Source: Mogibacterium sp. (GTDB lineage: Bacteria > Bacillota > Clostridia > Peptostreptococcales > Anaerovoracaceae). From it: 64,000 nucleotides of DNA. The position numbers and the translations under genes are program-made. Of this stretch, positions 35,741 to 45,548 are shown one piece after another (within the stretch, counting starts at the first letter, position 1; the number at the start of each line of letters is the position of its first letter). The stretch spans positions 1 through 64,000 of the forward strand of contig JAKSSP010000002.1 in the NCBI GenBank assembly GCA_024403035.1, given 5' to 3'. The notes below the pieces were generated by a model, which saw nothing but the letters and a program-made list of their open reading frames with translations, was not told the origin of the DNA and ran no database searches.

Positions 35741-36880
35741 TTATTTAAGGAATTCTGGAATATCGAATTCGTCAGCTTGCGCAGGAGCGTTGTTGTCGTC
35801 ATCGAAGAGCTGGTCGAGCTCGACCTCTACAGCATCGAGACCGTCAACAGTTATCCTTCTGACAGCGGCCATGGTGTCTTTCTCGCCAAGCGGTGTAGCG
35901 ATCACAGGCTCAACGCCCGTGCCGCCAAAGTCAGTAGCGATAATGGTGACCGATATCTTGTTCTGCATGTCTTCGCTGATGGTAGCACCGAAGATGATGT
36001 TGGCGTCTGCATCTGCCTCGCTCTGTACTCTGTCTGCGATCGTGTTGATATCCAGCATTCCCATGTCATATCCGCCCGTAACATAGAGCAGGATGGACTT
36101 TGCGCCGGAGATCGATGTCTCGAGCAGCGGGCTGTGAATAGCATTCTGGATAGCTTCTTCGATCTTGTCGTCGCCCTCGCCTGTACCAACGCCCATGTGA
36201 GCGATGCCACGGCCTTCCATGACAGTCCTTACGTCAGCGAAGTCAACATTGACGAGTCCGTACTCGGAGATCAGATCGGAGATGCCCTGCACGCCCCTTC
36301 TTAGAACGTCGTCAGCCATTGCGAATGCCTCGAGCATGGATGTGGTCTTGTCGCTTGTGTCGATCAGCTTGTCATTAGGGATGACTACGAGCGAGTCAAC
36401 AAAATTGCTGAGATACTGTATGCCCTTTGCGGCGCGGTTCCAGCGCTTCTTTCCCTCGAAAGTGAACGGCTTGGTAACTACGGCAACTGTAAGAGCTCCG
36501 CAGTCCATCGATGCTTTCGCAATGATAGGTGCTGCGCCTGTACCTGTGCCGCCGCCCATACCGGCTGTAATGAATACCATATCGGCATCCTGAATGTTTG
36601 CGATAACCTCGTCGATGCTTTCCTCGGCTGCCTTCTGACCGATCTCAGGGTTTGCGCCTGCTCCGCGGCCTCCGGTGATCTTCTCTCCCAGCTGGATCTT
36701 GATCTCTGCCTTGCATCTTGAGAGTGCCTGTCTGTCTGTATTGACACCGATGAATGAGACACCCTGCAGTCCGGCATCAACCATGCGGTTTATAGCATTG
36801 CATCCGCCGCCGCCGATACCGACGACCTTAATGATCGCGGCATTATCCGGTTCGGAAACAAAGTCGGAAACAAATTCCAT
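35741..36880 (-). CDS. ftsZ: Cell division protein FtsZ
   Basis: Tubulin-like GTPase of 379 residues that forms the Z ring. [10 protein letters not shown] near residue 24, GTP signature GGGTGTG (109-115), T7-loop region NVDFADV, and the conserved C-terminal tail EFDIPEFLK that binds FtsA/SepF-type partners. AGGAGG lies 7 nt before the ATG. ftsA is not adjacent. A 139-bp AT-rich spacer upstream, with an extended -10 TGCTATTAT (36926-36934), suggests a separate promoter. Confidence 0.98.
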   Translation of the reverse strand: MEFVSDFVSEPDNAAIIKVVGIGGGGCNAINRMVDAGLQGVSFIGVNTDRQALSRCKAEIKIQLGEKITGGRGAGANPEIGQKAAEESIDEVIANIQDADMVFITAGMGGGTGTGAAPIIAKASMDCGALTVAVVTKPFTFEGKKRWNRAAKGIQYLSNFVDSLVVIPNDKLIDTSDKTTSMLEAFAMADDVLRRGVQGISDLISEYGLVNVDFADVRTVMEGRGIAHMGVGTGEGDDKIEEAIQNAIHSPLLETSISGAKSILLYVTGGYDMGMLDINTIADRVQSEADADANIIFGATISEDMQNKISVTIIATDFGGTGVEPVIATPLGEKDTMAAVRRITVDGLDAVEVELDQLFDDDNNAPAQADEFDIPEFLK

Positions 36881-36925
36881 AATGAAGTCCTCCTCAAAAT
36901 AATATACTTATAAACATATATGGTA

Positions 36926-36934
36926 ATAATAGCA
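36926..36934 (-). promoter_or_regulatory. Candidate extended -10 element for ftsZ
   Basis: TGCTATTAT on the minus strand 45 nt before the ftsZ ATG; the -35 region (TGCATT) is weak. The ftsQ-ftsZ spacer is long for an operon, which supports an internal promoter, but this remains a guess from sequence. Confidence 0.4.
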
Positions 36935-37019
36935 CAATGAAACCGTGAATGCATTAGTTTTCAGCAAGAACCACAACATTTAGGGTGTATTTGCTTTACG
37001 AGACACAATTACTTGTAAA

Positions 37020-38222
37020 CTAGATTGCCGGCATGAACGAGGCTGAACCGTCTTCCTCGAAGGTTATGGTGCCCCTTTCTATGCCCTCGGAGAACAGTTT
37101 CTCGACCACAAGATGCAGTCTACCGTTCTCCAGATTGGTCATCAGCGTGTCGCAATCCGTCTTAACGGTCAGCGTTTCGTATATGTACGCTTTTATTTTG
37201 CTCTCTTTTTCCATGTCGATCTTTACAAAGTAAAGATCCGCGTCTGATGTCGCCCTGATGAGTTCGAGAGCCTTGTCAAGGCGGTCGCCGTTCTCGGCGC
37301 CTACCTTTTCACCAAGTTTGATCTTATTGACGACTATGCCCTCTACGAGCGTGGTTTTGGGGATATTCCTTGTCTTTTTCAGCAGTATTCCTTCACCGTC
37401 CATGACCAGATAATCATCATCATATCTGAACGCCATTTTTTCCTTTCTTTCAGTGACTTGTATCACCATGGTAGACGGAAGTTTTCTTGATACTCTTGCG
37501 CTCTTGATATACGGATTCTGCTCCAGATACTCCTCTGTCTCCTTCTTGTTGAGCCCGTAGAACAGATTCCTTCCCGGGACCGCGTGTCCCATGTTGATGA
37601 TCTCTTCCGCAGTGTAGTGCTTGTTTCCCCTTACTTCTATGGAGTCCACGGTAAATATGCTGGACACCGACAGGACCGCGAAGAACGCTCCCATTATCAG
37701 AACGGTAGCAATGATGTAGAATCTCGCCCTGAATCTGCGTTTTTTCCTTTCGTTGTAACGGCGGCGGGCTGCTATCCTCTTGTTCAGCTCGCCGATCTCA
37801 ACGTGCCCTTCAGGGAGTCCGTATTCGGTTTCAGTCTTTTCTTCTTCAGAAGCTTCCTCTTCTTCAGCCTCTTCACCTGCCTCAGCCTCTTCCGGAGAGC
37901 CTTCTTTCTCTCCCGGTTCCACAGCCCTTTCAAGCACGGCTGCCGCAGGCTCGGGTGTAGGCAGGACAACAGTAAGATCAGGGGCTTCATGGACAAGCAA
38001 AGTGTACTCGATATCTTCAGGTATCGAGTCTTCTTTAGTTTCGGTTTCAGCTTCAGCTTTGGTTTCAGCTTCGGTCCCGGCCTCAGTTTCTGCTTCGGCT
38101 TCCATTTCTGCTTCGCTTTCAGCCTCTTCCTTTGCTTTTGCCTGCGCTTCAGCTACCTCAGCTTCAAGAGCTTCGGATTCTTCCTTATTCAAAACTATGG
38201 TGTCCTGATAATCTTCCTGCAA
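37020..38222 (-). CDS. ftsQ: Cell division protein FtsQ/DivIB with long acidic N-terminus
   Basis: 400-residue bitopic membrane protein of the divisome. One membrane segment (about 165-187, FYIIATVLIMGAFFAVLSV) precedes the POTRA domain (FTVDSIEVRGNKHYTAEEII) and the FtsQ domain. The cytoplasmic tail is about 160 residues, far longer than usual; residues 15-65 are a near-perfect Glu/Ala/Thr repeat (AEAETEAGTEAETKAEAETE) and residues 105-130 are Glu-rich, before a very basic stretch (AARRRYNERKKRRFRARF). It follows murG by 3 nt. Confidence 0.92.
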   Translation of the reverse strand: MQEDYQDTIVLNKEESEALEAEVAEAQAKAKEEAESEAEMEAEAETEAGTEAETKAEAETETKEDSIPEDIEYTLLVHEAPDLTVVLPTPEPAAAVLERAVEPGEKEGSPEEAEAGEEAEEEEASEEEKTETEYGLPEGHVEIGELNKRIAARRRYNERKKRRFRARFYIIATVLIMGAFFAVLSVSSIFTVDSIEVRGNKHYTAEEIINMGHAVPGRNLFYGLNKKETEEYLEQNPYIKSARVSRKLPSTMVIQVTERKEKMAFRYDDDYLVMDGEGILLKKTRNIPKTTLVEGIVVNKIKLGEKVGAENGDRLDKALELIRATSDADLYFVKIDMEKESKIKAYIYETLTVKTDCDTLMTNLENGRLHLVVEKLFSEGIERGTITFEEDGSASFMPAI

Positions 38223-38225
38223 ATC

Positions 38226-39326
38226 TTACCTGTATGTCTCCATTACCGTTTTGTATATGATATCCGTCGCCTCGGTAGGCGCGACTTTTCTGCTTGCTTC
38301 CGACATGTTTTTAAGGATATCCCTGTCGGAGTCGAGTTCTCTCACTATGGAAAGGATCCTGTCTGTGATATCGTCGCTTTCTCTGACTATGATCGCTCCG
38401 CCTTCATCAGCCACCGCTTTGGCATTGTAATACTGATGGTCCGCGGTCACGTTAGGTGACGGGATGAATATCGCAGCCTTTCCGGCCATTGTTGTTTCTG
38501 CCGTAGAAAGTGCGCCGCTGCGGCTTATAAGAAGGTCGCTGGCTGAAAGCTGCAGCGGCATGTCGTTAATGAACGCGCTGATCCTTACGTTTCCCGGCGC
38601 GAATCCTTCCTCATCCAGCCTTTCCTTTATCTTGTCGTAATAAATTTTGCCGGTGCCCCATATGACCGTGTATCCGTCTTTATCCGCATACTCTCTGGCT
38701 ATGGCCTCACCTACCTGATTTGTAGTCTCAGAGCCCAGGCTTCCGCCAAACACCAGTATGACAAGGTCATCATCAGGGATCCCCAGAGCTTTTCTGTCTT
38801 CAGCGATATCCCTGCCGGCAAATTCCGGTCTTACGGGATTGCCGCTGTATATTATGTTTTCTGTGCTTTTGAAATACTGGCGGGCTGACTCGAATCCGAG
38901 GAAGACCTTTCTTGCCTTTCCGGCTGCCATCCTGTTGGATACACCGGGAAAACCGTTCTGCTCATGCAGATAGACAGGTATCCTCAGTCTCTGAGCGGCA
39001 AGTACGACAGGAACGCTCACAAAGCTGCCCGTGCTTATTACGGCATCGGGCCTGAATTTCTTAAGTATCTTAAAGGCATCGCGGGTGCCTTTCATCGTTC
39101 TCCTCAGCGTGGTCACGAGTCTTTTGGGATCGCTTCTGTCCAGCCATGTCGAATCGACTTCATACAGCGGGTAGCCGTGAGCCGGTATTATCTGTTTTTC
39201 AAGTGGTTCGCCCTTGGCAATAAAAATGATCTCGCAGGACGGATCCTCCGCCTTGAATTTATCTCCTATGGCAAGCGCAGGATAAATATGGCCGCCTGTT
39301 ATTCCACCTGTCAGCACTATCCTCAT
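38226..39326 (-). CDS. murG: MurG, lipid II synthase
   Basis: GT28 glycosyltransferase of 366 residues that adds GlcNAc to lipid I at the inner membrane face. GGITGGHIYPALA is the N-terminal donor/acceptor loop, HEQNGFPGVSNR the lipid-site motif, and FGGSLGSE plus TTMAGKAAIFIPSP form the UDP-GlcNAc pocket. The start overlaps the ftsW stop by 4 nt (ATGA). Confidence 0.96.
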   Translation of the reverse strand: MRIVLTGGITGGHIYPALAIGDKFKAEDPSCEIIFIAKGEPLEKQIIPAHGYPLYEVDSTWLDRSDPKRLVTTLRRTMKGTRDAFKILKKFRPDAVISTGSFVSVPVVLAAQRLRIPVYLHEQNGFPGVSNRMAAGKARKVFLGFESARQYFKSTENIIYSGNPVRPEFAGRDIAEDRKALGIPDDDLVILVFGGSLGSETTNQVGEAIAREYADKDGYTVIWGTGKIYYDKIKERLDEEGFAPGNVRISAFINDMPLQLSASDLLISRSGALSTAETTMAGKAAIFIPSPNVTADHQYYNAKAVADEGGAIIVRESDDITDRILSIVRELDSDRDILKNMSEASRKVAPTEATDIIYKTVMETYR

Positions 39327-40534
39327 TTCTTTGCCGTCCTTTGTTTACGTGATACGTTGAGCGCTATGCCTATAGCAATCATGAACGACCACATGGATGT
39401 GCCTCCGTAACTGATGAACGGAAGTGTGATGCCGGTGGCCGGCATGGATGATGTTACTACCGCGACATTGATGATGACCTGCAGCCCCAGCATGACGGCG
39501 ACTCCCGTAGCAAGGTAGAAACCCAGTTTGTCTCTTGCCTTGAGCGCTACCATGAACAGCCTGCAGATAAGTATGATATATACCAGCATCAATAATACGA
39601 AGCCTATATATCCGAGTTCCTCGCCTATTACAGCAAGGATGAAGTCATTCTGAGGGTCAGGCAGGTACAGAGTCTTGGCAACACTGCGTCCGAATCCGAG
39701 TCCCTTAAGTCCTCCGTTGCCCAGTGCAATGAGGCCCTGTGTTACCTGGTATCCGCTTCCCTGTCTGTCTGCGAAAGGATCCATGAAACTGTTGATCCTG
39801 TTGTACCAGTGTTCCGGTACTTTTGCAGTGATTATGTAGAAGTATCCGGCAACAGCGCCTGCCGCAGGCAGTGCCATGAACAGTATATTCAGACCTGCCA
39901 CCAGCATGATGGATATCATGATGGCGACCAGTACGATAGCTGTAGAGAGGTTAGGCTGCCTTACGATGAGATAGAAGTGCAGACCCATTACGATCAGCAG
40001 AACTCCGAGACCCTTTGCAGACCTGATGGCTGAAGGATCCTTGACCAGATAGCATGACGTGAATACGATGATAGCGACCTTTGAGAATTCGCTCGGCGTG
40101 ATATTAAGTCCGAAAAGTCCTCTCTGAGCTCCGCCTACAGTGGAACTCGTAAGGATAACGGCTACAAGCAGGCCCAGGCTTATGATCATTATCAGATTGC
40201 CGATCTTCATATATACATGGTAATCGATATTGGCGACTACCAGCATGATGAACAGTCCGCTCACTACCCATACCGCCTGTCTGACAAGATAGTATGTCGG
40301 ATTAGGATTGGCGGTGTTGATCGTCTGATAATACCCCGCGCTGAATACCATCGCTATGCCGAACAGCGAGAGCACCAGAACAAAGACCACAACTCCGAAG
40401 TCGTAGCCTGAAACTACTCTGCCCAGCCCGCGTCCGAAGTTTCTGGTCTCATCGACAACGTTAGTGACGCTCATCTTGTTCTGACCGCGTCTTTCCCGTC
40501 TGATGGCTCTTCTGGTCGCTGCCTTTTCGGCCAT
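39323..40534 (-). CDS. ftsW: FtsW, septal peptidoglycan glycosyltransferase
   Basis: SEDS-family polymerase of about 403 residues with 10 membrane segments. TPSEFSKVAIIVFTS-like motif, the large loop with QGSGYQVTQGLIALGNGG, and GITLPFISYGGTSMWS are family hallmarks. I prefer the ATG at 40534 (AGGAAG 5 nt upstream), which avoids overlap with murD; an ATG at 40573 would add 13 residues but has its only AAGGA touching the start codon. It works with the FtsI transpeptidase encoded upstream. Confidence 0.93.
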   Translation of the reverse strand: MAEKAATRRAIRRERRGQNKMSVTNVVDETRNFGRGLGRVVSGYDFGVVVFVLVLSLFGIAMVFSAGYYQTINTANPNPTYYLVRQAVWVVSGLFIMLVVANIDYHVYMKIGNLIMIISLGLLVAVILTSSTVGGAQRGLFGLNITPSEFSKVAIIVFTSCYLVKDPSAIRSAKGLGVLLIVMGLHFYLIVRQPNLSTAIVLVAIMISIMLVAGLNILFMALPAAGAVAGYFYIITAKVPEHWYNRINSFMDPFADRQGSGYQVTQGLIALGNGGLKGLGFGRSVAKTLYLPDPQNDFILAVIGEELGYIGFVLLMLVYIILICRLFMVALKARDKLGFYLATGVAVMLGLQVIINVAVVTSSMPATGITLPFISYGGTSMWSFMIAIGIALNVSRKQRTAKK

Positions 40535-40548
40535 GCTCTTCCTATTCT

Positions 40549-41934
40549 TTACTTCAGCATCTCCTTTACGCATTCCTTGAAGTGTCTGCCTCTCTGTTCA
40601 AAGTTGTCATACATGTCCCAGCTGGCGCACGCAGGCGACAGCAATACTTTCTGCCCCGGTTTCGCAAGCTCGGCCGCTTTGCGGACGCAGGCAGGCATGT
40701 CCTTGCAGTTGTAAATGTTTGTGAAGCCGGCCTTTCTTGCCGCTTCTTCTATGATCGGCGCATCCCTTCCCAGCAGCACCAGAGCCTCTACACATCCTTT
40801 GAAGTGGTTTGCGAGTTCTGTGAAGTCCTGGCTTTTGCCGTCTCCTCCTGCTATAAGGATAACACCGTCCTTAAGGGCCTTGAGCGCAATGACAGCCGCG
40901 TCTACATTGGTGCCCTTTGAATCATTGAAATAGTCTACTCCATCGACATTGCCGCTGAATTCTATCCTGTGCTCCACGCCCGGGAACTCTCTGACAGCTG
41001 CGGATATCACTTCAGGATCGATGCCGGCGAAAAATGCTATCGCGGACGCGGCAAGCACGTTCTCCACGTTGTGGTCGCCTATGATCTTCAGCTCCGATCT
41101 GTCACAGATGAAGTGATCGCTTCCGTCGAGTCCCCTGACCATGATCTTTGTGCCATCAAGATAAGCTCCGGCAGCAGGGATCTTCTTTCTGCTGAACGGT
41201 ATGACTGTTGCAGCGGTGCTTTCCGCGAGCGCGTAAGCCTGCGGATCATCGAGATTGATGATCAAAAACTCATCAGGACCCTGCTCTGCAGCTATGCGCG
41301 TCTTTGCAGCTCCGTAAGCTTCCATGGTACCGTGTCTGTTAAGATGGTCCGGTGTGAGATTCAGGATCGAGGACACCACCGGTTTGAACCAGGATGTGGT
41401 CTCGAGCTGGAAGGAAGATACCTCTGTAACGAGCCATTTGTCTTCCCTGCTGCCTGCCGCTTCGGCTACTACCGGGCTTCCGATGTTGCCCACAACGGCC
41501 GTATCACGTCCCGCAGCTTTGAATATCTCCCCAACGAGTGTAGTAGTTGTTGTCTTTCCGTTGGTGCCTGTGATGGCTATGAACTGCCCTTCTCCGAGCC
41601 TGTATGCAATCTCGAGCTCGCCTGTTATCTCTATGCCTGCCTTGCGGGCCTCCTCTATATGAGCAAGCGTCGGCGGCACTCCCGGACTCAGCACCAGCAT
41701 GTCGAAGGCCGTCATGTCTTCAGGGACGCTGCCCATATATGCTGTAATGCCCTCATTCTGCATATACTGGATGAACTGTGTATCGAGCTTGTCAGAGGTC
41801 TTTGAATCCTGCACGGAAACTTTGGCGCCGGCCTCATTGAGAGCTTTGGCGGCAGCTTTTCCGGATTTACCCAGACCTACTATAAGCACCTTTTTATCTT
41901 TAAGTGTCTGTATGTATTCTTTTCCTCTTTTCAT
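40549..41934 (-). CDS. murD: UDP-N-acetylmuramoylalanine--D-glutamate ligase
   Basis: Mur ligase of 461 residues adding D-Glu to UDP-MurNAc-L-Ala. N-terminal Rossmann domain (VLIVGLGKSGKAAA), ATP loop GTNGKT (123-128), LNLTPDHLNRHGTMEAY and the C-terminal domain with FNDSKGTNVDAA. It lies between mraY and ftsW with short spacers, in the standard dcw order. Confidence 0.96.
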   Translation of the reverse strand: MKRGKEYIQTLKDKKVLIVGLGKSGKAAAKALNEAGAKVSVQDSKTSDKLDTQFIQYMQNEGITAYMGSVPEDMTAFDMLVLSPGVPPTLAHIEEARKAGIEITGELEIAYRLGEGQFIAITGTNGKTTTTTLVGEIFKAAGRDTAVVGNIGSPVVAEAAGSREDKWLVTEVSSFQLETTSWFKPVVSSILNLTPDHLNRHGTMEAYGAAKTRIAAEQGPDEFLIINLDDPQAYALAESTAATVIPFSRKKIPAAGAYLDGTKIMVRGLDGSDHFICDRSELKIIGDHNVENVLAASAIAFFAGIDPEVISAAVREFPGVEHRIEFSGNVDGVDYFNDSKGTNVDAAVIALKALKDGVILIAGGDGKSQDFTELANHFKGCVEALVLLGRDAPIIEEAARKAGFTNIYNCKDMPACVRKAAELAKPGQKVLLSPACASWDMYDNFEQRGRHFKECVKEMLK

Positions 41935-41969
41935 TTTCTAATCTATCCTTTATGAATTTCGCGCATGCG

Positions 41970-42956
41970 TTATCTCACCGAGAAATACGCTATGATGCAG
42001 CAGATGAACGTGAACAGGCAGAAAACCCTGACGACCTTTGTCTCGTGCCATCCGCCGAGTTCGAAATGATGGTGTATAGGCGCCATTCTGAACACTCTTT
42101 TGCCGCCTGATTTCTTGAAATATGTTACCTGTATTATTACTGACAGGGCTTCTATCACATATATCAGTCCCGCTATCGGAAGCAGCCATTCCATGTGTCC
42201 CACTATCGCCATCGCCGAGAGCACTCCGCCCAGAGCCATCGATCCGGTATCTCCCATGAATATCTGTGCCGGAAAATGGTTGTAAAGGAAGAATCCGACC
42301 AGAGCGCCAAACAGTGCCTGTCCGGCGACTGCCATCGGCTCGCTTCCTCCCCTGACACTCATGCCGATTATCGCAAATGTGCACGCTACGATGGCGGAAT
42401 TGCTGGACGCGAGTCCGTCGAGCCCGTCTGTGAGGTTTACCGCGTTAGCCATGGCGATCTCTATGAACACGACGAACGGGATATACAGGATGCCGATGTC
42501 CACTGTCTTGCGGAAGAACGGGATGAACATGGCCGTTCCTTCTTTGGACATCATGAATATCGCGAGCGCCAGGCCGAAAACGGCCTGCAGTATCAGTTTC
42601 TGCTTAGGTGTAAGCCCCTCGTTCTGCTTTTTGGCTATCTTGTTGTAGTCATCGATGAAGCCGACGGCGCCAAACGCGTACATGCTCAGAAGTATCGCTA
42701 TCTTGCCCATGGTATCGCTTCCCGGCATGAACATGCTTGCTATGACTGCGACGGTAGTACCCAGTATGAAGGCTATGCCTCCCATCGTAGGAGTCCCCGC
42801 TTTGCTAAGATGCTCCTTTGGCCCTTCTTCCCTTATATACTGGCCAAACTGTTTCTGCTTCATGAAAGGGATCATGCGTGCCGTGACGAGCATCGAAACG
42901 GCAAATCCTATGGCGGCTATTAATGCGTATGTACCTGTTCCGTGAGAATTAATCAT
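41970..42956 (-). CDS. mraY: MraY, phospho-MurNAc-pentapeptide transferase
   Basis: 328-residue membrane enzyme making lipid I. GTPTMGGIAFI near residue 55, the DDYNKIAKKQNEGLTPKQKL aspartate motif, NLTDGLDGLA and MGDTGSMALGG are all present; about 10 membrane segments. Its ATG lies 1 nt after the ftsI stop codon, without a separate ribosome site, indicating termination-reinitiation coupling. Confidence 0.97.
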   Translation of the reverse strand: MINSHGTGTYALIAAIGFAVSMLVTARMIPFMKQKQFGQYIREEGPKEHLSKAGTPTMGGIAFILGTTVAVIASMFMPGSDTMGKIAILLSMYAFGAVGFIDDYNKIAKKQNEGLTPKQKLILQAVFGLALAIFMMSKEGTAMFIPFFRKTVDIGILYIPFVVFIEIAMANAVNLTDGLDGLASSNSAIVACTFAIIGMSVRGGSEPMAVAGQALFGALVGFFLYNHFPAQIFMGDTGSMALGGVLSAMAIVGHMEWLLPIAGLIYVIEALSVIIQVTYFKKSGGKRVFRMAPIHHHFELGGWHETKVVRVFCLFTFICCIIAYFSVR

Positions 42957-42957
42957 A

Positions 42958-45006
42958 TTATTCGCTGTATATATAAACTATCGATCCTTTATCTACTTTA
43001 GTATCCGCCTTAGGGTACTGGTCGACTACTACGAACGACTGACCCTTAAGGCTCTCAGGCATGACTGTGTATTTGAGCCCGTAAGATTCTATTCTGCTGA
43101 TAGCGTCAAGGCTGTCCATACCTGTGATGTCCGGCACCTTTACTTTGTTTTTCTTTGCTGCCTTAGCTTCTTCTTTCGTATACCTGCGCTCCACGCCGAG
43201 ATACTCCAGAGATTTTTCCGTTATCTCCTTGACGATAGGTCCGGCTGTGTTTGATCCGTACATCTTTTTGGTAGGTCTGTACACGATACATATCATAGAT
43301 ATGACCGGATCATCCATTGGAGCCATGACTACGAATGATGTGTTCGTTTCATCGCTGTAGCGTTTGCCGGATACACGGTTAGCCGTACCTGTCTTTCCGC
43401 CCACTCTGTAGCCCGGAATATATGCAGTCGTACCCATTGCGTCAGAAACGTAGTATTCCATTATATCGGCCATCTTGGCTGCGGTCTCTTCGGAAACCAC
43501 CTGTCTGACCTTGACATCCTTCATCTCCTCGACAGTATTGCCTTCGGAGTCTACGATCCTGCTCACGATCTTTGGCTTCATAAGCACTCCGCCGTTACCG
43601 AAGGTATTTACCGCGCAGAGCAGCTGCAGCGGTGTTACGGCTATTCCCTGGCCATATCCGGTGGTGGCAAGATCTACTCTTGTCATGTTGTCAGGATCCT
43701 TGACGATCGAATAACCCTCGCCCGGGAGATCCACTCCGGTCTGATCGTTGAATCCGAAGAGATCAATGTAGTTGTAGAAAGTCTTGGCGCCCATGTCGAG
43801 CGAGACCTTGGCAAGAGCCGGGTTACATGAGTTTCCTACGGCCTCCTTGAGCGACTGCTTGCCGTGTGTGGCCAGACAATGGAGGGTATAGTCATCAACA
43901 CGGATACCACCCGTGCACTTGTATCTTGAATTTTCGTCTGCGCTCCCGGATTCAAGAGCCGCGGCGGCGGCGATGAGCTTGAAAGTTGAACCAGGCTCAT
44001 ATATATCGCTCACGGCGTTGATCTTCCACATGCCGCTGAGATAATCGGTCTTCTCTTCATCAGTCATGGCCTGGAACGCCTTTAGAGCTTCCGGATCGGA
44101 AGGCTGTGATGAGTTGTTCGGATCGTATTCCGGAGTCGTCGCCATAGCGAGTATGTTTCCCGTCTTAGGCTCCATCACTATGCATGTGATGGCGTCCGCA
44201 CCGGTCTTTTTCATACCGGTGACAAGAGCGTCCTCCACAAAGTGCTGGATTACCGAATCGATCGTAGTCACTATGCTGTATCCGTCCTGAGGCTTGTAGT
44301 ATCTGGTCTTTCCGTTTGAAAGAGTATTGCCGTTGTTGTCTGTTACTCTTACGGCCCTTCCCTTGATTCCCGCGAGCCGCGAGTTGTACTCGTATTCAAG
44401 GCCTGAGCGTCCGACATTATCCGAATTGACGCCTCCCAGCACCTGAGCCGCAAACGCGCCGTTAGGATAATACCTGGCAGCCTTTGTCTTTATAACTACA
44501 TTGCTGCCGAATAACTGCTGGGCTCTTTCCACCTGTTCTCTTGTCAGACCATCCGCGACCAGCACAAGGTTTTCCTCGCCCTCAAGAAGCGCCTGCATCT
44601 CCGCGGCGTCCTTTCCTGTAACATTGGATAGGCTGAGTATCGCCTTGGCTTTGTCGTCATTGCTTATACTTTCATCCTTATAGATATATTGTGTGTACGC
44701 GTAGAGTTCATATTCGGTCACTGACTCCGCGAGCGTGTTCATGCGCGAATCGTAAATGGCTCCCCTGACAGGATCGATCTCGGTATCGACCTTCTGCATC
44801 TCGGCTGCCATTATCTTCAGCTCGTCTGACTTGTATATCTGCCAGTATCCCATTCGAAGCATCAGCGCAAACATCAAAAGAAGCATAACGCCAAAACCCG
44901 CAGCAAGTCTGTTGCGGTTTTTTGAGGTGATCACTTTAGGATTGTCTTCAAGTGCTCTTCTTCTTATTCTTTCTCTCTTCTTGTCGCTTCTTTTACTTGT
45001 GTCCAT
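42958..45006 (-). CDS. ftsI: FtsI/SpoVD-type division transpeptidase with PASTA domain
   Basis: Class B penicillin-binding protein of 682 residues. Cytoplasmic basic tail, membrane segment (about 33-52), pedestal domain, then transpeptidase domain with SxxK at S340-K343 (EPGSTFKL), SCN at 393-395 and KTGT in GGKTGTANR. One PASTA domain (about 618-682, KVPDITGMDSLDAISRIESYG). The PASTA is typical of SpoVD and of some vegetative Gram-positive PBPs. Its position before mraY makes it the dcw septal enzyme; a sporulation paralogue is not excluded. GAGGAAG lies before the ATG. Confidence 0.94.
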   Translation of the reverse strand: MDTSKRSDKKRERIRRRALEDNPKVITSKNRNRLAAGFGVMLLLMFALMLRMGYWQIYKSDELKIMAAEMQKVDTEIDPVRGAIYDSRMNTLAESVTEYELYAYTQYIYKDESISNDDKAKAILSLSNVTGKDAAEMQALLEGEENLVLVADGLTREQVERAQQLFGSNVVIKTKAARYYPNGAFAAQVLGGVNSDNVGRSGLEYEYNSRLAGIKGRAVRVTDNNGNTLSNGKTRYYKPQDGYSIVTTIDSVIQHFVEDALVTGMKKTGADAITCIVMEPKTGNILAMATTPEYDPNNSSQPSDPEALKAFQAMTDEEKTDYLSGMWKINAVSDIYEPGSTFKLIAAAAALESGSADENSRYKCTGGIRVDDYTLHCLATHGKQSLKEAVGNSCNPALAKVSLDMGAKTFYNYIDLFGFNDQTGVDLPGEGYSIVKDPDNMTRVDLATTGYGQGIAVTPLQLLCAVNTFGNGGVLMKPKIVSRIVDSEGNTVEEMKDVKVRQVVSEETAAKMADIMEYYVSDAMGTTAYIPGYRVGGKTGTANRVSGKRYSDETNTSFVVMAPMDDPVISMICIVYRPTKKMYGSNTAGPIVKEITEKSLEYLGVERRYTKEEAKAAKKNKVKVPDITGMDSLDAISRIESYGLKYTVMPESLKGQSFVVVDQYPKADTKVDKGSIVYIYSE

Positions 45007-45038
45007 ACTTCCTCATTCAAGCACAGTCATACGGATAT

Positions 45039-45047
45039 AGTATACCA
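45039..45047 (-). promoter_or_regulatory. Candidate extended -10 promoter for ftsI
   Basis: TGGTATACT on the minus strand 33 nt before the ftsI start, in a spacer that also holds a terminator. No good -35 at 16-18 nt; a TTGCCT lies 23 nt upstream. The sequence GCACAATATGTGG overlaps its upstream edge. Confidence 0.5.
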
Positions 45048-45100
45048 CATATTGTGCCGGAATTTAAAGGCAAATACTGTATTTAGATGCCTTAGTTCTA

Positions 45101-45136
45101 ATAAAAATGCCACCGAGCCGTGACCGGTCAGTGGCA
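45101..45136 (-). terminator. Hairpin with T-run between ftsL and ftsI
   Basis: Outer stem TGCCAC / GTGGCA (45108-45136) with an inner TGACCGGTCA palindrome, followed on the minus strand by TTTTTATT. It looks like an intrinsic terminator or attenuator inside the dcw cluster, splitting mraZ-rsmH-ftsL from ftsI onwards. Confidence 0.75.
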
Positions 45137-45156
45137 CCTTATAACGCGTGCCATAA

Positions 45157-45516
45157 TCAATTGTATGCTTCGCTGATTATTATAGACGCCAGATTGCTTA
45201 TTTCAGCCTGCACGGAGCTGAGAACAACCGTGTTTTCGGCTGACGGATAGACCATGCCGTACTTCTTTGTCGCTACCTGCTCTATCTTTGTTACCTTTGT
45301 TTCCTCGGTTATCTGGCTGCTCAGGGAGTCTATCTCCGCCTGAAGATATTCGTTCTGCATCTGCAGCACGTTGTTCTCATGCTGAATGATCGCCGCATAA
45401 GACCTCATACCAACGAGTACGAATATGCCTATCATTACTACAGCCAGAAGTCTGGCCAGGCTCCTTCTGTCCGCCTTTATTCTGTCGGCTCTGATCCTCT
45501 CTGCTCTGCTTTCCAT
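45157..45516 (-). CDS. ftsL: FtsL-type cell division protein
   Basis: 119-residue bitopic protein: basic Arg-rich cytoplasmic tail (1-20), one membrane segment (about 22-42, LARLLAVVMIGIFVLVGM) and an external coiled coil (about 45-75) ending with KKYGMVYPSAENTVVL, the DivIC/FtsL-like tail. Sequence conservation in this family is poor; position between rsmH and ftsI is the main evidence. AGGGA lies just before the ATG. Confidence 0.85.
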   Translation of the reverse strand: MESRAERIRADRIKADRRSLARLLAVVMIGIFVLVGMRSYAAIIQHENNVLQMQNEYLQAEIDSLSSQITEETKVTKIEQVATKKYGMVYPSAENTVVLSSVQAEISNLASIIISEAYN

Positions 45517-45548
45517 GGTTCCCTGTGTCCTGTAAGTGTGTTTCTGTC

